From Sphingomonadaceae bacterium (GTDB lineage Bacteria > Pseudomonadota > Alphaproteobacteria > Sphingomonadales > Sphingomonadaceae): a DNA stretch of 64,000 nucleotides. The notes beneath the pieces are model-generated. The model ran no database searches, was not told the origin of the DNA, and was given only the letters and a program-made list of their open reading frames with translations. Position numbers and translations under genes: made by a program. Where the stretch lies: positions 18,807-82,806 of the forward strand of contig JAJTEF010000008.1 in the NCBI GenBank assembly GCA_021300355.1. The letters run 5' to 3'. Positions 11,414-22,317 of this stretch are shown here, piece by piece; the first letter of the stretch is position 1, and every line of letters begins with the position of its first letter.

Positions 11414-12981
11414 GCACGATCAATCAAAGCGGTTGGAAGCCCGAAATGGGCAGCGCGGGCGAAGCCGGCCCCGCGACATATACCGGCAACAAGGCGCTGA
11501 TGCTGGAAGAGGCGTTGATTTTCGAAATCGGCACGACCGGAACAACGGGCGTTGATCTCGCGGATGCGCCGAAGGTCACGCCGCGCCTTGGCAATTTGGC
11601 CCGCCATCGCGACATTGGCCTTCCCGGCCTGTCCGAACCCGAAACGGTGCGCCATTACACCCGCCTCAGCCGTCAGAATTATGCCATCGACCTGGGCTTC
11701 TTCCCGCTGGGCAGCTGCACCATGAAGCACAACCCGCGGCTCAACGAAAAAGTCGCGCGGATGGAGGGCTTTGCCGATGTCCATCCGCTGCAGCCCGTTG
11801 AAACGGTGCAAGGCGCATTAGCGGTGATAAACGAGCTGGCGGTTTGGCTGATAAAACTGACCGGCATGCATGCCGTCGCCATGACACCGAAAGCTGGCGC
11901 GCACGGCGAACTGTGCGGTATCCTTGCTATCAAAGCGGCACTCGAAGCGCGCGGCGACCCGCGCAGCGTTATCCTCGTCCCCGAAAGCGCGCATGGCACC
12001 AACCCTGCCACGGCTGCTTTTGCCGGTTATGCGGTCGAAAATATTCCGGCAACGTCAGAAGGCCGTGTCGACTTGGCGGCGCTGAAGGCGCGGTTGGGCC
12101 CCGATGTTGCTGGCGTGATGATTACCAATCCGAACACGTGTGGCCTCTTCGAGCGGGACATGAAAGCCATCTCAGATGCGGTCCATGCTGCTGGCGGATA
12201 TGTATATTGCGATGGCGCGAACTTTAACGCCATCGTTGGCCGGGTGCGTCCGGGCGATCTCGGTATCGATGCGATGCATATCAACCTGCATAAGACTTTC
12301 TCCACCCCGCATGGCGGTGGTGGTCCGGGTTCGGGGCCGGTCGTTTTATCGGAAGCATTGTCACCTTTTGGTCCGATACCATTTACCGAGCGCCACGCAG
12401 ACGGGCACTATACGTTGGTCGAAGAAGAAACAGCCAGCGCGCGCCATCCGCACAGCTTCGGCCGCATGGTTGCCTTCCATGGCCAAATGGGCATGTTCAC
12501 GCGCGCTTTGTCCTACATCATGTCGCATGGTGCCGATGGTTTGCGTCAGGTGGCCGAAGACGCAGTGTTGAACGCCAATTACATCTTGCGCAGTCTTGAG
12601 GATGTCCTGGATGCGCCCTTTGCGCATAGCGGGCCATGTATGCATGAGGCATTGTTCAGCGATAATGGCTTGGCTGAGGGCTTTTCAACGCTCGATATCG
12701 CCAAGGGGCTGATTGACGAAGGCTATCACCCGATGACGGTCTATTTCCCGCTCGTCGTGCATGGGGCGATGTTGATTGAGCCAACCGAAACCGAAAGCAA
12801 GGCCACGCTTGACCAGTTTATCGGTGCGATGCGCTCGGTCGTGCAACGGGCGAAGGCCGGGGATCCGATGCTGAAATCTGCACCACATCACGCGCCACGC
12901 CGTCGCTTGGACGAAACCCAGGCTGCGCGAAAGCCCGTGCTCGTATGGCGCGAACCCGAACAGGCGGTTGCGGCGGAATGA
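11410..12981 (+). CDS. gcvPB: Glycine dehydrogenase (decarboxylating) subunit 2
   Basis: PLP-binding [30 protein letters not shown]; overlaps gcvPA. Confidence 0.96.
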   Translation: MSTINQSGWKPEMGSAGEAGPATYTGNKALMLEEALIFEIGTTGTTGVDLADAPKVTPRLGNLARHRDIGLPGLSEPETVRHYTRLSRQNYAIDLGFFPLGSCTMKHNPRLNEKVARMEGFADVHPLQPVETVQGALAVINELAVWLIKLTGMHAVAMTPKAGAHGELCGILAIKAALEARGDPRSVILVPESAHGTNPATAAFAGYAVENIPATSEGRVDLAALKARLGPDVAGVMITNPNTCGLFERDMKAISDAVHAAGGYVYCDGANFNAIVGRVRPGDLGIDAMHINLHKTFSTPHGGGGPGSGPVVLSEALSPFGPIPFTERHADGHYTLVEEETASARHPHSFGRMVAFHGQMGMFTRALSYIMSHGADGLRQVAEDAVLNANYILRSLEDVLDAPFAHSGPCMHEALFSDNGLAEGFSTLDIAKGLIDEGYHPMTVYFPLVVHGAMLIEPTETESKATLDQFIGAMRSVVQRAKAGDPMLKSAPHHAPRRRLDETQAARKPVLVWREPEQAVAAE

Positions 12982-13607
12982 CCACGCCGCAGCCCTTTGT
13001 GTTTGAGAGCGGCCCCGAGGTAAAGCGGTACGCGCCAGCGACGGTGCGTAACCGCGATGCGATAGCGGAGGCACTTGCAACATTGCTACCCGACCGCGGG
13101 CTCGTGCTCGAAATCGCGAGTGGCACGGGCGAACATGTGGTGCACTTTGCCAAGCTGTTCCCTGCGTTGACATGGCAGCCGACCGACCCCGATCCCATTG
13201 CTGTGGCGTCGATTGACGCGTGGCGTGCGGACGAGAATGCGGCGAATGCATTGCCTGCGATGTTGCTGGATGCCGCGTCCGACTGGCCCATGACGCAGGC
13301 CAATGCGGTGCTGTGCATCAATATGTTACATATCAGCCCATGGGCGGCCACGGTCGGGTTGCTGCGCAATGCAGCCCGAACGCTTGGCCCGTCCGAGCCG
13401 CTGTGCATTTATGGGCCATTCCGTCAGCGCGATGTTCCCCTCGCGCAGAGCAATGCTGCATTTGATGCGTCATTGCGCCAACAAAACCCCGAATGGGGCC
13501 TTCGTACTGTCGAGGACCTGATCGACACAGCTGGTGAAATAGGCTTGCGCCTCGACCAGATCGTGGAAATGCCCGCCAACAATCTGCTGCTTGTATTCCG
13601 CGCCTAG
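12978..13607 (+). CDS. DUF938-type SAM-dependent methyltransferase
   Basis: ATGA overlap with gcvPB; LVLEIASGTGEHVVHFAKLFPALTWQPTDPD motif; stop TAG is the first 3 nt of the downstream palindromic element. Confidence 0.8.
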   Translation: MTTPQPFVFESGPEVKRYAPATVRNRDAIAEALATLLPDRGLVLEIASGTGEHVVHFAKLFPALTWQPTDPDPIAVASIDAWRADENAANALPAMLLDAASDWPMTQANAVLCINMLHISPWAATVGLLRNAARTLGPSEPLCIYGPFRQRDVPLAQSNAAFDASLRQQNPEWGLRTVEDLIDTAGEIGLRLDQIVEMPANNLLLVFRA

Positions 13608-13811
13608 GGTCAGGGCCTATTAAATGCACCCTCGCGGCGTCAAAATGGCAAAGATATCGAAGCCATTTTGGCGTCCTTCGGATTTGACCCATATTGTCCA
13701 TCGCCGCGTTGGCAAGCTTGGACTTAGAACCACTAAGTCCGACGCTTACCGCCTTGCACTGAACAATATGGCCTCAAACCGCGATGGTGCATTTAATAGG
13801 TCCTGACCCTA
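13605..13811. repeat. 207-bp nested palindromic element with about 33-bp terminal inverted repeats (MITE/REP-like)
   Basis: Left arm TAGGGTCAGGGCCTATTAAATGCACCCTCGCGG versus reverse complement of right arm TAGGGTCAGGACCTATTAAATGCACCATCGCGG (2 mismatches); internal hairpins GGACTTAG-AACCA-CTAAGTCC and GGCGTCAAAATGGC/GCCATTTTGGCGTC. Confidence 0.9.
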
Positions 13812-15089
13812 AATTAGCAAGCCAACGGCGTGAATGACGATGCCCGCCATGCCGCCGACCAATGTTCCGTTAATGCGGATGAATTGGAGGTCGCTGCCCA
13901 CGGCATTTTCGACGCGGTCGGTGATGGTTGAGGCGTCCCAGCGGGCCACAGTATCGGAAACGAGCGTCACGATATTATCGCCGTAATTTTCGGTGGTGCC
14001 GACAATCGCGCGGCGCGCGAAGCGGTTGATTTGCAGCTTTAGGCCTGAATCTTCCTGAAGCCTGCCGCCAAGCTTTATCAGGGCGTCGCCAAAGCTGCCC
14101 GCGAGCGCGGCGTCGGGGTTGCGTGCAGCCTTTAACAAGCCATCACGGCCTTGGTCCCACAGGCTGTTGATCCATTTGCCCATCGCGGGGTTTTCGAGCA
14201 ACTGCCCCTTCCAATGCGCGACCTTCGCCTGCAATTCCTTGTCATGGCGTAGATCGTGCGCCAGTTTGGCGAGGCCCTCTTCGCCCTTTTCCCGTAAAGG
14301 GTGATCTGGGTCTTCCGCCATTTCGTGCAGCAGCTTATTGAGGCCGTTGACGATGGCGTTCGCCAATTTGTCGTCAAGGCCAGTCCAGCGCATGATGGTG
14401 TTGGCGCGTTCCTCCACCATTTGGCGAATGAGATGCTCATTGGCCTCCAGCGTGGCCGAGGCCCATTTGATGATGCCGTCGAGCACAGGAATATGCCGGC
14501 GCTCGCGGATCATCGCGGTCAACAATTGGCCAAGCAGGGGCGCAATATCGAGCTTGTCGAGCTGCTTGCGGATCGCGCCTTTGGCCACACCACCGAGCCG
14601 TTCATCATCCAGCGCGGCGATGATATCACCCAACAGGCGCGAGGCACCTATGCGCATGCGGCCTTCGCCGCCGGCAGGTGCGCTCAAAAACTTGCCCATG
14701 GCACCCGCGACATCCATGCGCTGCACGCGGCGCGCGACAACCTTGGTCGTCAGAAAGTTGGTGCGCAGAAAGCTCGCAAGCGTGCGGCCAAGCCGTTCTT
14801 TATTGTTCGGAATGATCGCAGTGTGCGGAATGGGGATGCCAAGCGGGTGGCGGAACAGGGCGGTGACCGCAAACCAGTCCGCCAGGCCGCCGACCATGCC
14901 AGCCTCTGCAAAGGCGCGCAGAAAGCCCCAATAGCCATCATAACGCGTTTCCATATATTTGCCGAAGACGAACAAAGCGGCCATCGCCAACAGCAAGGCC
15001 GTGGCGATAATCCGCATTTGACGCAGTTCAGCGTCGCGCTCGGCGTAACGGATTTTCTCCGACTGTCCCAGTTTATCGGCAGATTTCAC
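13809..15089 (-). CDS. DUF445 family membrane protein
   Basis: Long ORF, N-terminal TM, GGLADWFAVTALFRHPLGIPIPHTAIIP motif; stop codon lies within the palindromic element. Confidence 0.85.
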   Translation of the reverse strand: MKSADKLGQSEKIRYAERDAELRQMRIIATALLLAMAALFVFGKYMETRYDGYWGFLRAFAEAGMVGGLADWFAVTALFRHPLGIPIPHTAIIPNNKERLGRTLASFLRTNFLTTKVVARRVQRMDVAGAMGKFLSAPAGGEGRMRIGASRLLGDIIAALDDERLGGVAKGAIRKQLDKLDIAPLLGQLLTAMIRERRHIPVLDGIIKWASATLEANEHLIRQMVEERANTIMRWTGLDDKLANAIVNGLNKLLHEMAEDPDHPLREKGEEGLAKLAHDLRHDKELQAKVAHWKGQLLENPAMGKWINSLWDQGRDGLLKAARNPDAALAGSFGDALIKLGGRLQEDSGLKLQINRFARRAIVGTTENYGDNIVTLVSDTVARWDASTITDRVENAVGSDLQFIRINGTLVGGMAGIVIHAVGLLI

Positions 15090-15132
15090 ATCACTGCCTT
15101 AGCCAAGGCCTGCCAAGCTGCCAAGTAAAGCG

Positions 15133-18100
15133 TCACTCCGCAGGCTGAAGCCCGCCGAGGTCGTCCTTGCCCGCTGTTTTGCCAGTTGCCTTTGCAGGCG
15201 TGGCGACGGGCGGAGCGACATCTTCGCCATGCTTGTCGGGATCATAGGTCAGCAACCGCGTGCGCAACCATGGACCAACGCGCTTTTCAAAACCATCGGC
15301 AAGGCTGAAGCCCGCAGGAACGATCAGCAACGTTAGCAAGGTCGAAACGATCAGGCCGCCGATCACGACGGTGCCCATTGGCGAGCGCCACTGGCCGTCG
15401 CCGCCGAGCGAGAGCGCGGTTGGCACCATGCCAGCGGTCATCGCGACCGTGGTCATAACGATTGGCTGGGCACGCTTATGACCGGCTTCCATGATGGCTT
15501 GGAACTTGGGAACGCCGCGCGCCATTTCCTCAATCGCAAAGTCGATCAGCAGAATGGAGTTTTTCGCAACGATACCAAACAGCATCAATATACCGATGAA
15601 CACAGGCATGGAGATTGGCTGTCCAACAAGGCCAAGGGCGATCAAACCACCCAATGGAGCCAAGAGCAGCGAACCCATATTGACCAAAGGCGACATGAAG
15701 CGATGGTACAAAAGCACCAGCACCGCGAACACCAGCAAGGTTCCGGAAATCAGCGCCACGAGGAAGTCGCCCTGCATTTCCTGTTCCCATTCCTGACTGC
15801 CAAAGGGTGCGCGCGACACGCCCGTAGGCAGATTTTTCATGATGGGAAGGTTGTTGATCTTTGCGTCCGCAACCGATGACACAATGCCAGGGGCAAAATC
15901 CGCGCCGATAAAGATACGGAAATTCTGGTTCCGGCGTTGGACCGATGTTGGGCCAGCACCGAAGCTGATGTCCGCCACACGGGATAGTGGAACAGACCCA
16001 CCACTCGCCAATGGCACCGGCAAGTTGCGGATGACATCCAAGTCCTGACGCGATTCCTTCGCAAGCATCACGCGGATCGGGATTTGACGGTCAGACAGCG
16101 AAAATTTTGCGCTATTCTGGTCAATGTCACCCAACGTCGCAACGCGGATTGTCTGGCTCAGCGCGACGGTTGATACGCCAAGTTGTGACGCAAGGTCATT
16201 ACGCGGCGTTATGATCAATTCGGGACGCTGCAAATCAGCGGAAATACGCGGCGCGCGCAGTTCGGGCAGCGTCTTCATCTGCTCCACAAGCGTTGCCGCT
16301 GTCCGGTCCAGCATTTTGGGGTCTGATCCGGACAACATGACCGAAACGTCGCGACCTGAACCGCCGCCGCCGCCGCCCGGGCCATTCGCCTGAAACGTGA
16401 CGCGTGCGTCGGCGATTTTTGTGAGCAAGGGTGTCAGATCTTCTTCAAACTGTTGGCTGGTCCGCGCACGGTCTTCATGCAAAGTGATGAACATGCTAGC
16501 GCCGCCTTCGCGCATGCTTTGAAGGGCGGTTTTTACCTCCGGCTGCTTTTCGATAATCGCAGCAGCCTCATTGGCCACTTCGCGGGTCCGCTCAAGCGTC
16601 GTGCCCGGAACCATTTCAATACGCACACGGCTGAAATCGGTATTGCCGTCGGGGAAGAACTGCTTTGGCAGGATGATTAACAACGCGACGGTCAGGCCCA
16701 AAGCGGCTGCGCCAATACCCATCATCCAGCGGCGATGGCCAAGCGACCAGCGCAGGATCTTCATATACCGGTCTATCCAGCTCGCCTCGCCATGTTCGGC
16801 CATGCCGTCGGATTTGAGGAAATAAGCGGCGATCATCGGCGTAATCATACGCGCGACGGCAAGGCTCATGAGCACCGACGCCACAACGGTCAGGCCGAAA
16901 TTTTTGAAGAATTGTCCCGCGACACCGGGCATCAAACCAACGGGCAGGAACACCGCGACAATCGAGAATGTGGTGGCAACCACGGCAAGCCCGATTTCGT
17001 CGGCCGCATCAATTGACGCCTGATAGGCGGATTTGCCCATGCGCATGTGCCGGACGATATTTTCAATTTCCACGATCGCGTCATCCACCAGCACCCCGGC
17101 AACAAGGCCAAGCGCGAGCAGCGACATGGTGTTGAGCGTAAAGCCCAACAGGTCCAGGAACCAGAAAGTCGGAATAGCGGACAGCGGAATGGCAATCGCG
17201 GAAATGATCGTCGCACGCCAATCGCGCAGGAAGAGGAACACAACGACGATGGCGAGCAATGCGCCTTCAATCATCGCCGCCATTGAGCTTTTATATTGGC
17301 CCTTGGTGTAATCGACGCTGTTGAACAAAGTGATGAAATTCACACCGGGATTTTCTTTTTCGATCTCGGCGATTTTGACCATCGCGTTGTCAAAGACCGT
17401 GACGTCGGACGCACCCTTGGCACGTGACATACCAAAGGTGACGACCTGCTTGCCGCCGGCAAATGCCATGGACCTCTGTTCGCTGAAGCCATCAGTGACC
17501 TCGGCAACGTCGGCGAGCTTAATCGAACGACCGCCGCCAAGGCTGATTTGCGTTTGGCTTAAGGCGAACGCATCGGTTGCGTTGCCAAGCACGCGCACCG
17601 ACTGGCGCGATCCTGCGATTTGCGATTGTCCGCCCGACGCGTTGACATTTTGCTGACGCAGGACGCTGTTGATCTGGCTTGCGGTTACGCCAAGAGACTG
17701 CATCTTGGCAGGGTCAAGAACGATACGAATTTCACGGTTTACGCCGCCATTTCGGCTAACTGACGCCATGCCTTCAACCGACAGTAACCGCCGGGCGACG
17801 GTATCATCGACAAACCAGCTGAGTTGCTCAAGCGTCATATCACTGGCTTCGACCGCGAAATAGGCGATCGGGTCGCTGGATGTTGCGACCTTGAAAATCT
17901 GCGGCTCCAAAATGCCGTCGGGCAAGTCGCTGCGGATTTGGTCGACAGCATTTTTGACTTCGCTGACCGCCGCATTGATGTCGTCGCCAATTTCGAATTC
18001 GGCGCTGACCGTCGTGTTGCCTTCGCTTGAGCTGGCATCGATGTTGCGCACACCCTGAACACTGCGGATCGCGGATTCGACCTTTTGGGTGATCTGCGTT

Positions 18101-18288
18101 GTGATTTCGGTCGGCGCTGCGCCAGGCTGAGAAATCGACACAACGACAACGGGGAATTCGATGTCAGGATCGTTCTGCACGTCCATATTCATGAACGACA
18201 TGATGCCCGCAATGGTGAGCGCGACGAACAAAACAATCGGAACCACCGGGTTCCGGATGGACCATGCGGATATGTTATTTAAATTCAT
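15133..18288 (-). CDS. RND efflux transporter permease (AcrB/HAE1 family)
   Basis: 1051 aa, 12-TM RND topology, NPVVPIVLFVALTIAGI, GVLVDDAIVEIENIVRHM. Confidence 0.95.
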   Translation of the reverse strand: MNLNNISAWSIRNPVVPIVLFVALTIAGIMSFMNMDVQNDPDIEFPVVVVSISQPGAAPTEITTQITQKVESAIRSVQGVRNIDASSSEGNTTVSAEFEIGDDINAAVSEVKNAVDQIRSDLPDGILEPQIFKVATSSDPIAYFAVEASDMTLEQLSWFVDDTVARRLLSVEGMASVSRNGGVNREIRIVLDPAKMQSLGVTASQINSVLRQQNVNASGGQSQIAGSRQSVRVLGNATDAFALSQTQISLGGGRSIKLADVAEVTDGFSEQRSMAFAGGKQVVTFGMSRAKGASDVTVFDNAMVKIAEIEKENPGVNFITLFNSVDYTKGQYKSSMAAMIEGALLAIVVVFLFLRDWRATIISAIAIPLSAIPTFWFLDLLGFTLNTMSLLALGLVAGVLVDDAIVEIENIVRHMRMGKSAYQASIDAADEIGLAVVATTFSIVAVFLPVGLMPGVAGQFFKNFGLTVVASVLMSLAVARMITPMIAAYFLKSDGMAEHGEASWIDRYMKILRWSLGHRRWMMGIGAAALGLTVALLIILPKQFFPDGNTDFSRVRIEMVPGTTLERTREVANEAAAIIEKQPEVKTALQSMREGGASMFITLHEDRARTSQQFEEDLTPLLTKIADARVTFQANGPGGGGGGSGRDVSVMLSGSDPKMLDRTAATLVEQMKTLPELRAPRISADLQRPELIITPRNDLASQLGVSTVALSQTIRVATLGDIDQNSAKFSLSDRQIPIRVMLAKESRQDLDVIRNLPVPLASGGSVPLSRVADISFGAGPTSVQRRNQNFRIFIGADFAPGIVSSVADAKINNLPIMKNLPTGVSRAPFGSQEWEQEMQGDFLVALISGTLLVFAVLVLLYHRFMSPLVNMGSLLLAPLGGLIALGLVGQPISMPVFIGILMLFGIVAKNSILLIDFAIEEMARGVPKFQAIMEAGHKRAQPIVMTTVAMTAGMVPTALSLGGDGQWRSPMGTVVIGGLIVSTLLTLLIVPAGFSLADGFEKRVGPWLRTRLLTYDPDKHGEDVAPPVATPAKATGKTAGKDDLGGLQPAE

Positions 18289-18314
18289 GATTTATATCCC
18301 GACAGGTCCAAAAC

Positions 18315-19490
18315 TTACTGCTTTTTCAAAAGCTTGGGATTGATCGTTTCGCCTGGATTGAGGAAGCCACCAGCGTACAAAACGACGCGTTCGGTGCCAT
18401 CAAGACCCTGTTCGATAATCAAACCATTTGCCGTCACGGAACCGACCTTCACGGGGCGTTGCTGTACCTTGTTACCCTTGCCAACAATATAGACAAAGCT
18501 GCCTTCACGGCCAGTTTGCACCGCGGATTCGGGCAGAACCGGTGCAGTCATCGCGCCTGCCTTAATCTCGACCGACGCAAAGCCGCCCGGACGCAATGCT
18601 GTGTCAAAAGGCAGTGCGATACGCGCCATGCCCTGACGGCTTTGGGCATCAATCATCGGCGCAATCTGCCAGATGCTGCCGTTGAAGGCACGATCTGTCC
18701 CGACTGGCGTGACGGTCGCAGGGACACCGACTGCAACTTGACCGAGATCATCTTCGCTTAACTTTGCCTGCAGCTCCAGCTCGCCATCTTTGGCGATGCG
18801 GAACAGGATTCCGCTGCCTGCCGATACCGTTTGACCGGGTTCGACTTTGCGTTCCAGTACATAACCGGAAACCGGTGCGCGGACATCAAGCCGTGCGTTG
18901 CGCGCACGGGTTTCGGCAAGCTGCGCATTGGCGACGTTAACGCGCGCACGTGTCGCATCGCGTGTTGCTGTCTTGCGATCGACATCTGCTTTTGAAATGA
19001 AGCCGCGCTCAACAAGCTGCATCGCACGTTCGAGTTCATTTTGCGCGAGTTGAAGGTCTGCGCGCGCGACACCAATTTGTGCCTCAAGCGCGGCGGCTTG
19101 TTGTGTCTGGACCGAGCGGTCAACGCTCACGAGAACCTGACCTTGGCGCACCCATTCACCAGCATCGACATATACCTGAAGCACGCGTCCGCCTTCGCCA
19201 ACGACACCAACGGGAATTTCGCGGCGTGCGGCCAGCGTGCCCGTCGCGTTAATGGCGCGCACAACAGAATCGCGACCAGGGGCAACCACGGTAACGGTTT
19301 GCGCTTGGCCTGCCTTGTCGGCGTCCGTCGGTGCCGCGGTGCTGCTGCCAAAGAAATAATAAGCGGCGCCCGCAACGGCCAAAATTGCGACAACAATCAG
19401 CGCGATGTTCCGCCGACGCCGATTGCGTTCTGCGTTATCCACCACCACATCGCTACCCAGCGAACTGCTCAAAGTTGTTTCGTAATTCAT
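18315..19490 (-). CDS. RND efflux periplasmic adaptor (membrane fusion protein)
   Basis: N-terminal TM, lipoyl/coiled-coil hairpin, VRAPVSGYVLERKVEPGQTV; upstream of RND permease. Start taken as MNYETTLSS at 19490. Confidence 0.9.
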   Translation of the reverse strand: MNYETTLSSSLGSDVVVDNAERNRRRRNIALIVVAILAVAGAAYYFFGSSTAAPTDADKAGQAQTVTVVAPGRDSVVRAINATGTLAARREIPVGVVGEGGRVLQVYVDAGEWVRQGQVLVSVDRSVQTQQAAALEAQIGVARADLQLAQNELERAMQLVERGFISKADVDRKTATRDATRARVNVANAQLAETRARNARLDVRAPVSGYVLERKVEPGQTVSAGSGILFRIAKDGELELQAKLSEDDLGQVAVGVPATVTPVGTDRAFNGSIWQIAPMIDAQSRQGMARIALPFDTALRPGGFASVEIKAGAMTAPVLPESAVQTGREGSFVYIVGKGNKVQQRPVKVGSVTANGLIIEQGLDGTERVVLYAGGFLNPGETINPKLLKKQ

Positions 19491-19745
19491 ACCGATGTTC
19501 CAAATTCTGTCGCGGGCGCGCGTTACGCAACCCAATGTTTTTATAGCGGAGCTGTATTACCTTAATAAGTCACTGCCTGCAAGCAGCAGAATACCAACAG
19601 CTAAACCGCCTTATTGGTCCCTATACGATAGTGGAAAAGCTTGTCCGCAACAATAGGAACTGTCGTCGATATGTTTCGACGAACAACAGTAAAGGACAGC
19701 CAGAACAATCACTGCACCAAAAAGAAGCCATGATCCGTGCGCACG

Positions 19746-19770
19746 AAAAACCCCGCACAAGGCGGGGTTG
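19746..19770 (-). terminator. Rho-independent terminator downstream of the DUF1153 gene
   Basis: Minus-strand AACCCCGCC-TTGTG-CGGGGTTTTT. Confidence 0.7.
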
Positions 19771-19800
19771 GTCTTTTCGCTGGCAATTGAAGACGCGCGG

Positions 19801-20100
19801 TCAGTATTTCTGCTGACGCTCATACAAGTCGCGATAATGCTGAATACGGGTTACGCGCAGGCCGGGCATACCCGACCGGTCGACTGCCCGCTGCCACGAC
19901 GCAAATTCTTCGAGCGTCAGATCATAGCGTTCGCACACGTCATTGATGGACAATAGCCCGCCATTTACCGCAGCGACCACTTCCGCTTTGCGGCGGACAA
20001 CCCACCGCGTTGTGCCGGGGGGTGGCAAGCTGTCCAACGTGAGCGGTTCGCCCAATGGACCAATGACCTGCGCTGGACGGAATTTCTGGTTCTCAATCAT
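19801..20100 (-). CDS. sciP: DUF1153 protein, SciP-like (CtrA inhibitor) regulator
   Basis: GPLGEPLTLDSLPPPGTTRWVVRRKAEVVAAVNGGLLSINDVCERYDLTLEEFASWQRAVDRSGMPGLRVTRIQHYR matches the DUF1153/SciP signature. Confidence 0.85.
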   Translation of the reverse strand: MIENQKFRPAQVIGPLGEPLTLDSLPPPGTTRWVVRRKAEVVAAVNGGLLSINDVCERYDLTLEEFASWQRAVDRSGMPGLRVTRIQHYRDLYERQQKY

Positions 20101-20627
20101 GATTTTTTCCTGCTCCATGCCCCGCCAGGGTTAACTCGGTTCCTGTTGCATCGATAGGTAGGAGGCGGCCTTTGATATTGCCTAAAGCAGTTTGGTAAAC
20201 AGGTGGTTTATCCGTTTTTTCTGGTCCGGATTTTTGCCAAAATGAGCCCCCCACCGCGCGTTCGGCATTGGGGGCCGCCGCGAAACAGTGAATTCGGGCA
20301 GCGAGATCGTCGGGTTCCGGCGCGCCACATTGATCGGCCTGGTGAAGGAACCGGACCGTCCGGCTGTTCGCTTGACGCAAGCGGGCAGCATCAAGGGCGG
20401 ATTGCCTGTCCTTCCGGCTGATATCCGAATCGTGGCGTAACGCGTGATGGGGAAAATTCATTTCCATGGCGCTGTTATAGCACCAGATGTTCTAACAATG
20501 GGTAAAGGCGATCTTCAAAGAATGTTAGGCAAGGTTAACAGCCATGCGACCTCTCCGTTCGCGGTCCCGCGTGGATTCTTACGGAAAACTGGCTTTTGGA
20601 AGTTCAAGCCATTAGGGAGGCAGGCAC

Positions 20628-21752
20628 ATGACTGACGATATTTATCATTCTGATTTTCAACTCGGGCCCGATCTTGCCGGCAAACGAATCGTTGTTGCGA
20701 TGTCGGGCGGCGTCGATTCGTCTGTGGTTGCGGCGCTGGCTGCGCGGTCGGGCGCCGAAACCATTGGCGTGACGCTGCAACTATATGACCATGGCAGCGC
20801 GGTAAAACGCGCCGGTGCCTGCTGCGCGGGGCAGGATATTCGGGACGCGCGCGCCGTTGCCGATAAATTGGGGATCGCGCATTATGTGTTCGATCATGAA
20901 AGCCAGTTTCGCGAATCGGTCATCGACCATTTTGCCGATGAATATATGGCGGGCCGCACACCCATTCCGTGCGTTCGGTGCAACATGGGTGTGAAATTTA
21001 CCGACCTGTTCCGGCTGGCCCGCGAGCTTGGGGCAGATTGCCTTGCCACGGGCCATTATGTGCGCCGCGTTGAGGGACTGGCCGGTGCGGAATTGCATCG
21101 CGCTTTTGATCCTGCACGCGACCAGAGCTATTTCCTGTTTGCAACGACGCAACATCAGCTTGATTATTTGCGTTTCCCATTGGGCGGCATGCCCAAGCCG
21201 CATGTGCGCGCGATTGCGCAGGAAATGGGCCTCGTCGTAGCCATGAAACCCGACAGTCAGGACATCTGCTTTGTGCCCGATGGCGATTATGCCAGCGTCG
21301 TGCGCAAAATCCGTCCGGATGCAGAGGTCGGCGGTGATATCGTGCATCTGGATGGCCGCACGCTTGGCCAGCATAAGGGCCTGATCCATTACACCGTCGG
21401 GCAGCGCAAAGGGTTAGAGGTCGGCGGTCAGCCGGTGCCTTTATATGTCATCCGGCTTGACCCCGCCACGCAGCGCGTGATCGTTGGGCCGCGCGAAGCG
21501 CTGGCGGTGCAGGCTGCGCGCGTTATCGATGCCAATTGGCTGGCCAATATCGCAGACCGGCACGTGATGGCCAAGGTACGGTCAATGTCCCGCCCGGTTC
21601 CCGCCCGGATGGATGGCGAATGGTTGCGCTTTGATACGCCCGAATATGGCGTCGCGCCGGGGCAGGCTGCGGTATTATATGACGGTGATCGCGTGCTTGG
21701 CGGTGGCTGGATTGAGGAAACGATGGCGGTGGAAATGGCGACTGCCGCGTGA
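20628..21752 (+). CDS. mnmA: tRNA 2-thiouridine(34) synthase MnmA
   Basis: PP-loop [49 protein letters not shown]. Confidence 0.96.
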   Translation: MTDDIYHSDFQLGPDLAGKRIVVAMSGGVDSSVVAALAARSGAETIGVTLQLYDHGSAVKRAGACCAGQDIRDARAVADKLGIAHYVFDHESQFRESVIDHFADEYMAGRTPIPCVRCNMGVKFTDLFRLARELGADCLATGHYVRRVEGLAGAELHRAFDPARDQSYFLFATTQHQLDYLRFPLGGMPKPHVRAIAQEMGLVVAMKPDSQDICFVPDGDYASVVRKIRPDAEVGGDIVHLDGRTLGQHKGLIHYTVGQRKGLEVGGQPVPLYVIRLDPATQRVIVGPREALAVQAARVIDANWLANIADRHVMAKVRSMSRPVPARMDGEWLRFDTPEYGVAPGQAAVLYDGDRVLGGGWIEETMAVEMATAA

Positions 21753-21785
21753 CATAATGTCGACTTCTTAGGGGGGACGAAGTTC

Positions 21786-22316
21786 ATGCATTTGGGAGAA
21801 GCACAGCGCGACATGCGCCGGGTATATGTCAACGGCGGGGTTGGTATCTTTGCATCGGGGCTTGTCTGGACATTGTCCGGACTGGTCACCATGAACATCA
21901 GCCTGATCGCTGGCATGGCGACGTTGTTCTTTGGCGGCATGGCCATTCATCCCATATCGGTTTTTCTGGCGCGTTCTGTTTATAGACGCGGCAAAACCCG
22001 ATCACCCAACCCAATGGAGACGCTGGCGTTGCAGTCGACGGCGTTTCTAATCATCGGCCTTGTCATTGCGTTTCTGGTCAGCAGCACGTTCAGCCAATGG
22101 TTCTTTTCCATCGCCTTGTTGACGGTTGCAGCGCGCTATCTGGTGTTCCAAACTGTGTACGGAATGCGCCTGTATCTTATACTTGGCGTCGTTTTGATGT
22201 TTATTGCCAGCTTGGCGTTCTGGATGCCGGGCGTTACGCCAGCGTTCATTGCGTTGACCGCCGGCTTCACTGAACTGCTGTGTTCTGCGTTCATCCTTGT
22301 GCCCGCAAAACGGTAG
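21786..22316 (+). CDS. Hypothetical integral membrane protein
   Basis: 176 aa, about six predicted hydrophobic segments; intact ORF. Confidence 0.6.
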   Translation: MHLGEAQRDMRRVYVNGGVGIFASGLVWTLSGLVTMNISLIAGMATLFFGGMAIHPISVFLARSVYRRGKTRSPNPMETLALQSTAFLIIGLVIAFLVSSTFSQWFFSIALLTVAARYLVFQTVYGMRLYLILGVVLMFIASLAFWMPGVTPAFIALTAGFTELLCSAFILVPAKR

Positions 22317-22317
22317 G

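Noticed and set aside
13624-13806. 60-aa ORF inside the palindromic element
   Set aside because: Lies wholly within the inverted repeat; sequence is explained by palindrome symmetry rather than coding.
14301-15128. 275-aa ORF antisense to the DUF445 gene
   Set aside because: The opposite strand carries the recognisable DUF445 protein; this ORF shows no motifs.
20093-20467. 124-aa minus-strand ORF and overlapping plus-strand ORF upstream of sciP
   Set aside because: Conflicting weak ORFs with no recognisable family or clear start context; left as unassigned region.
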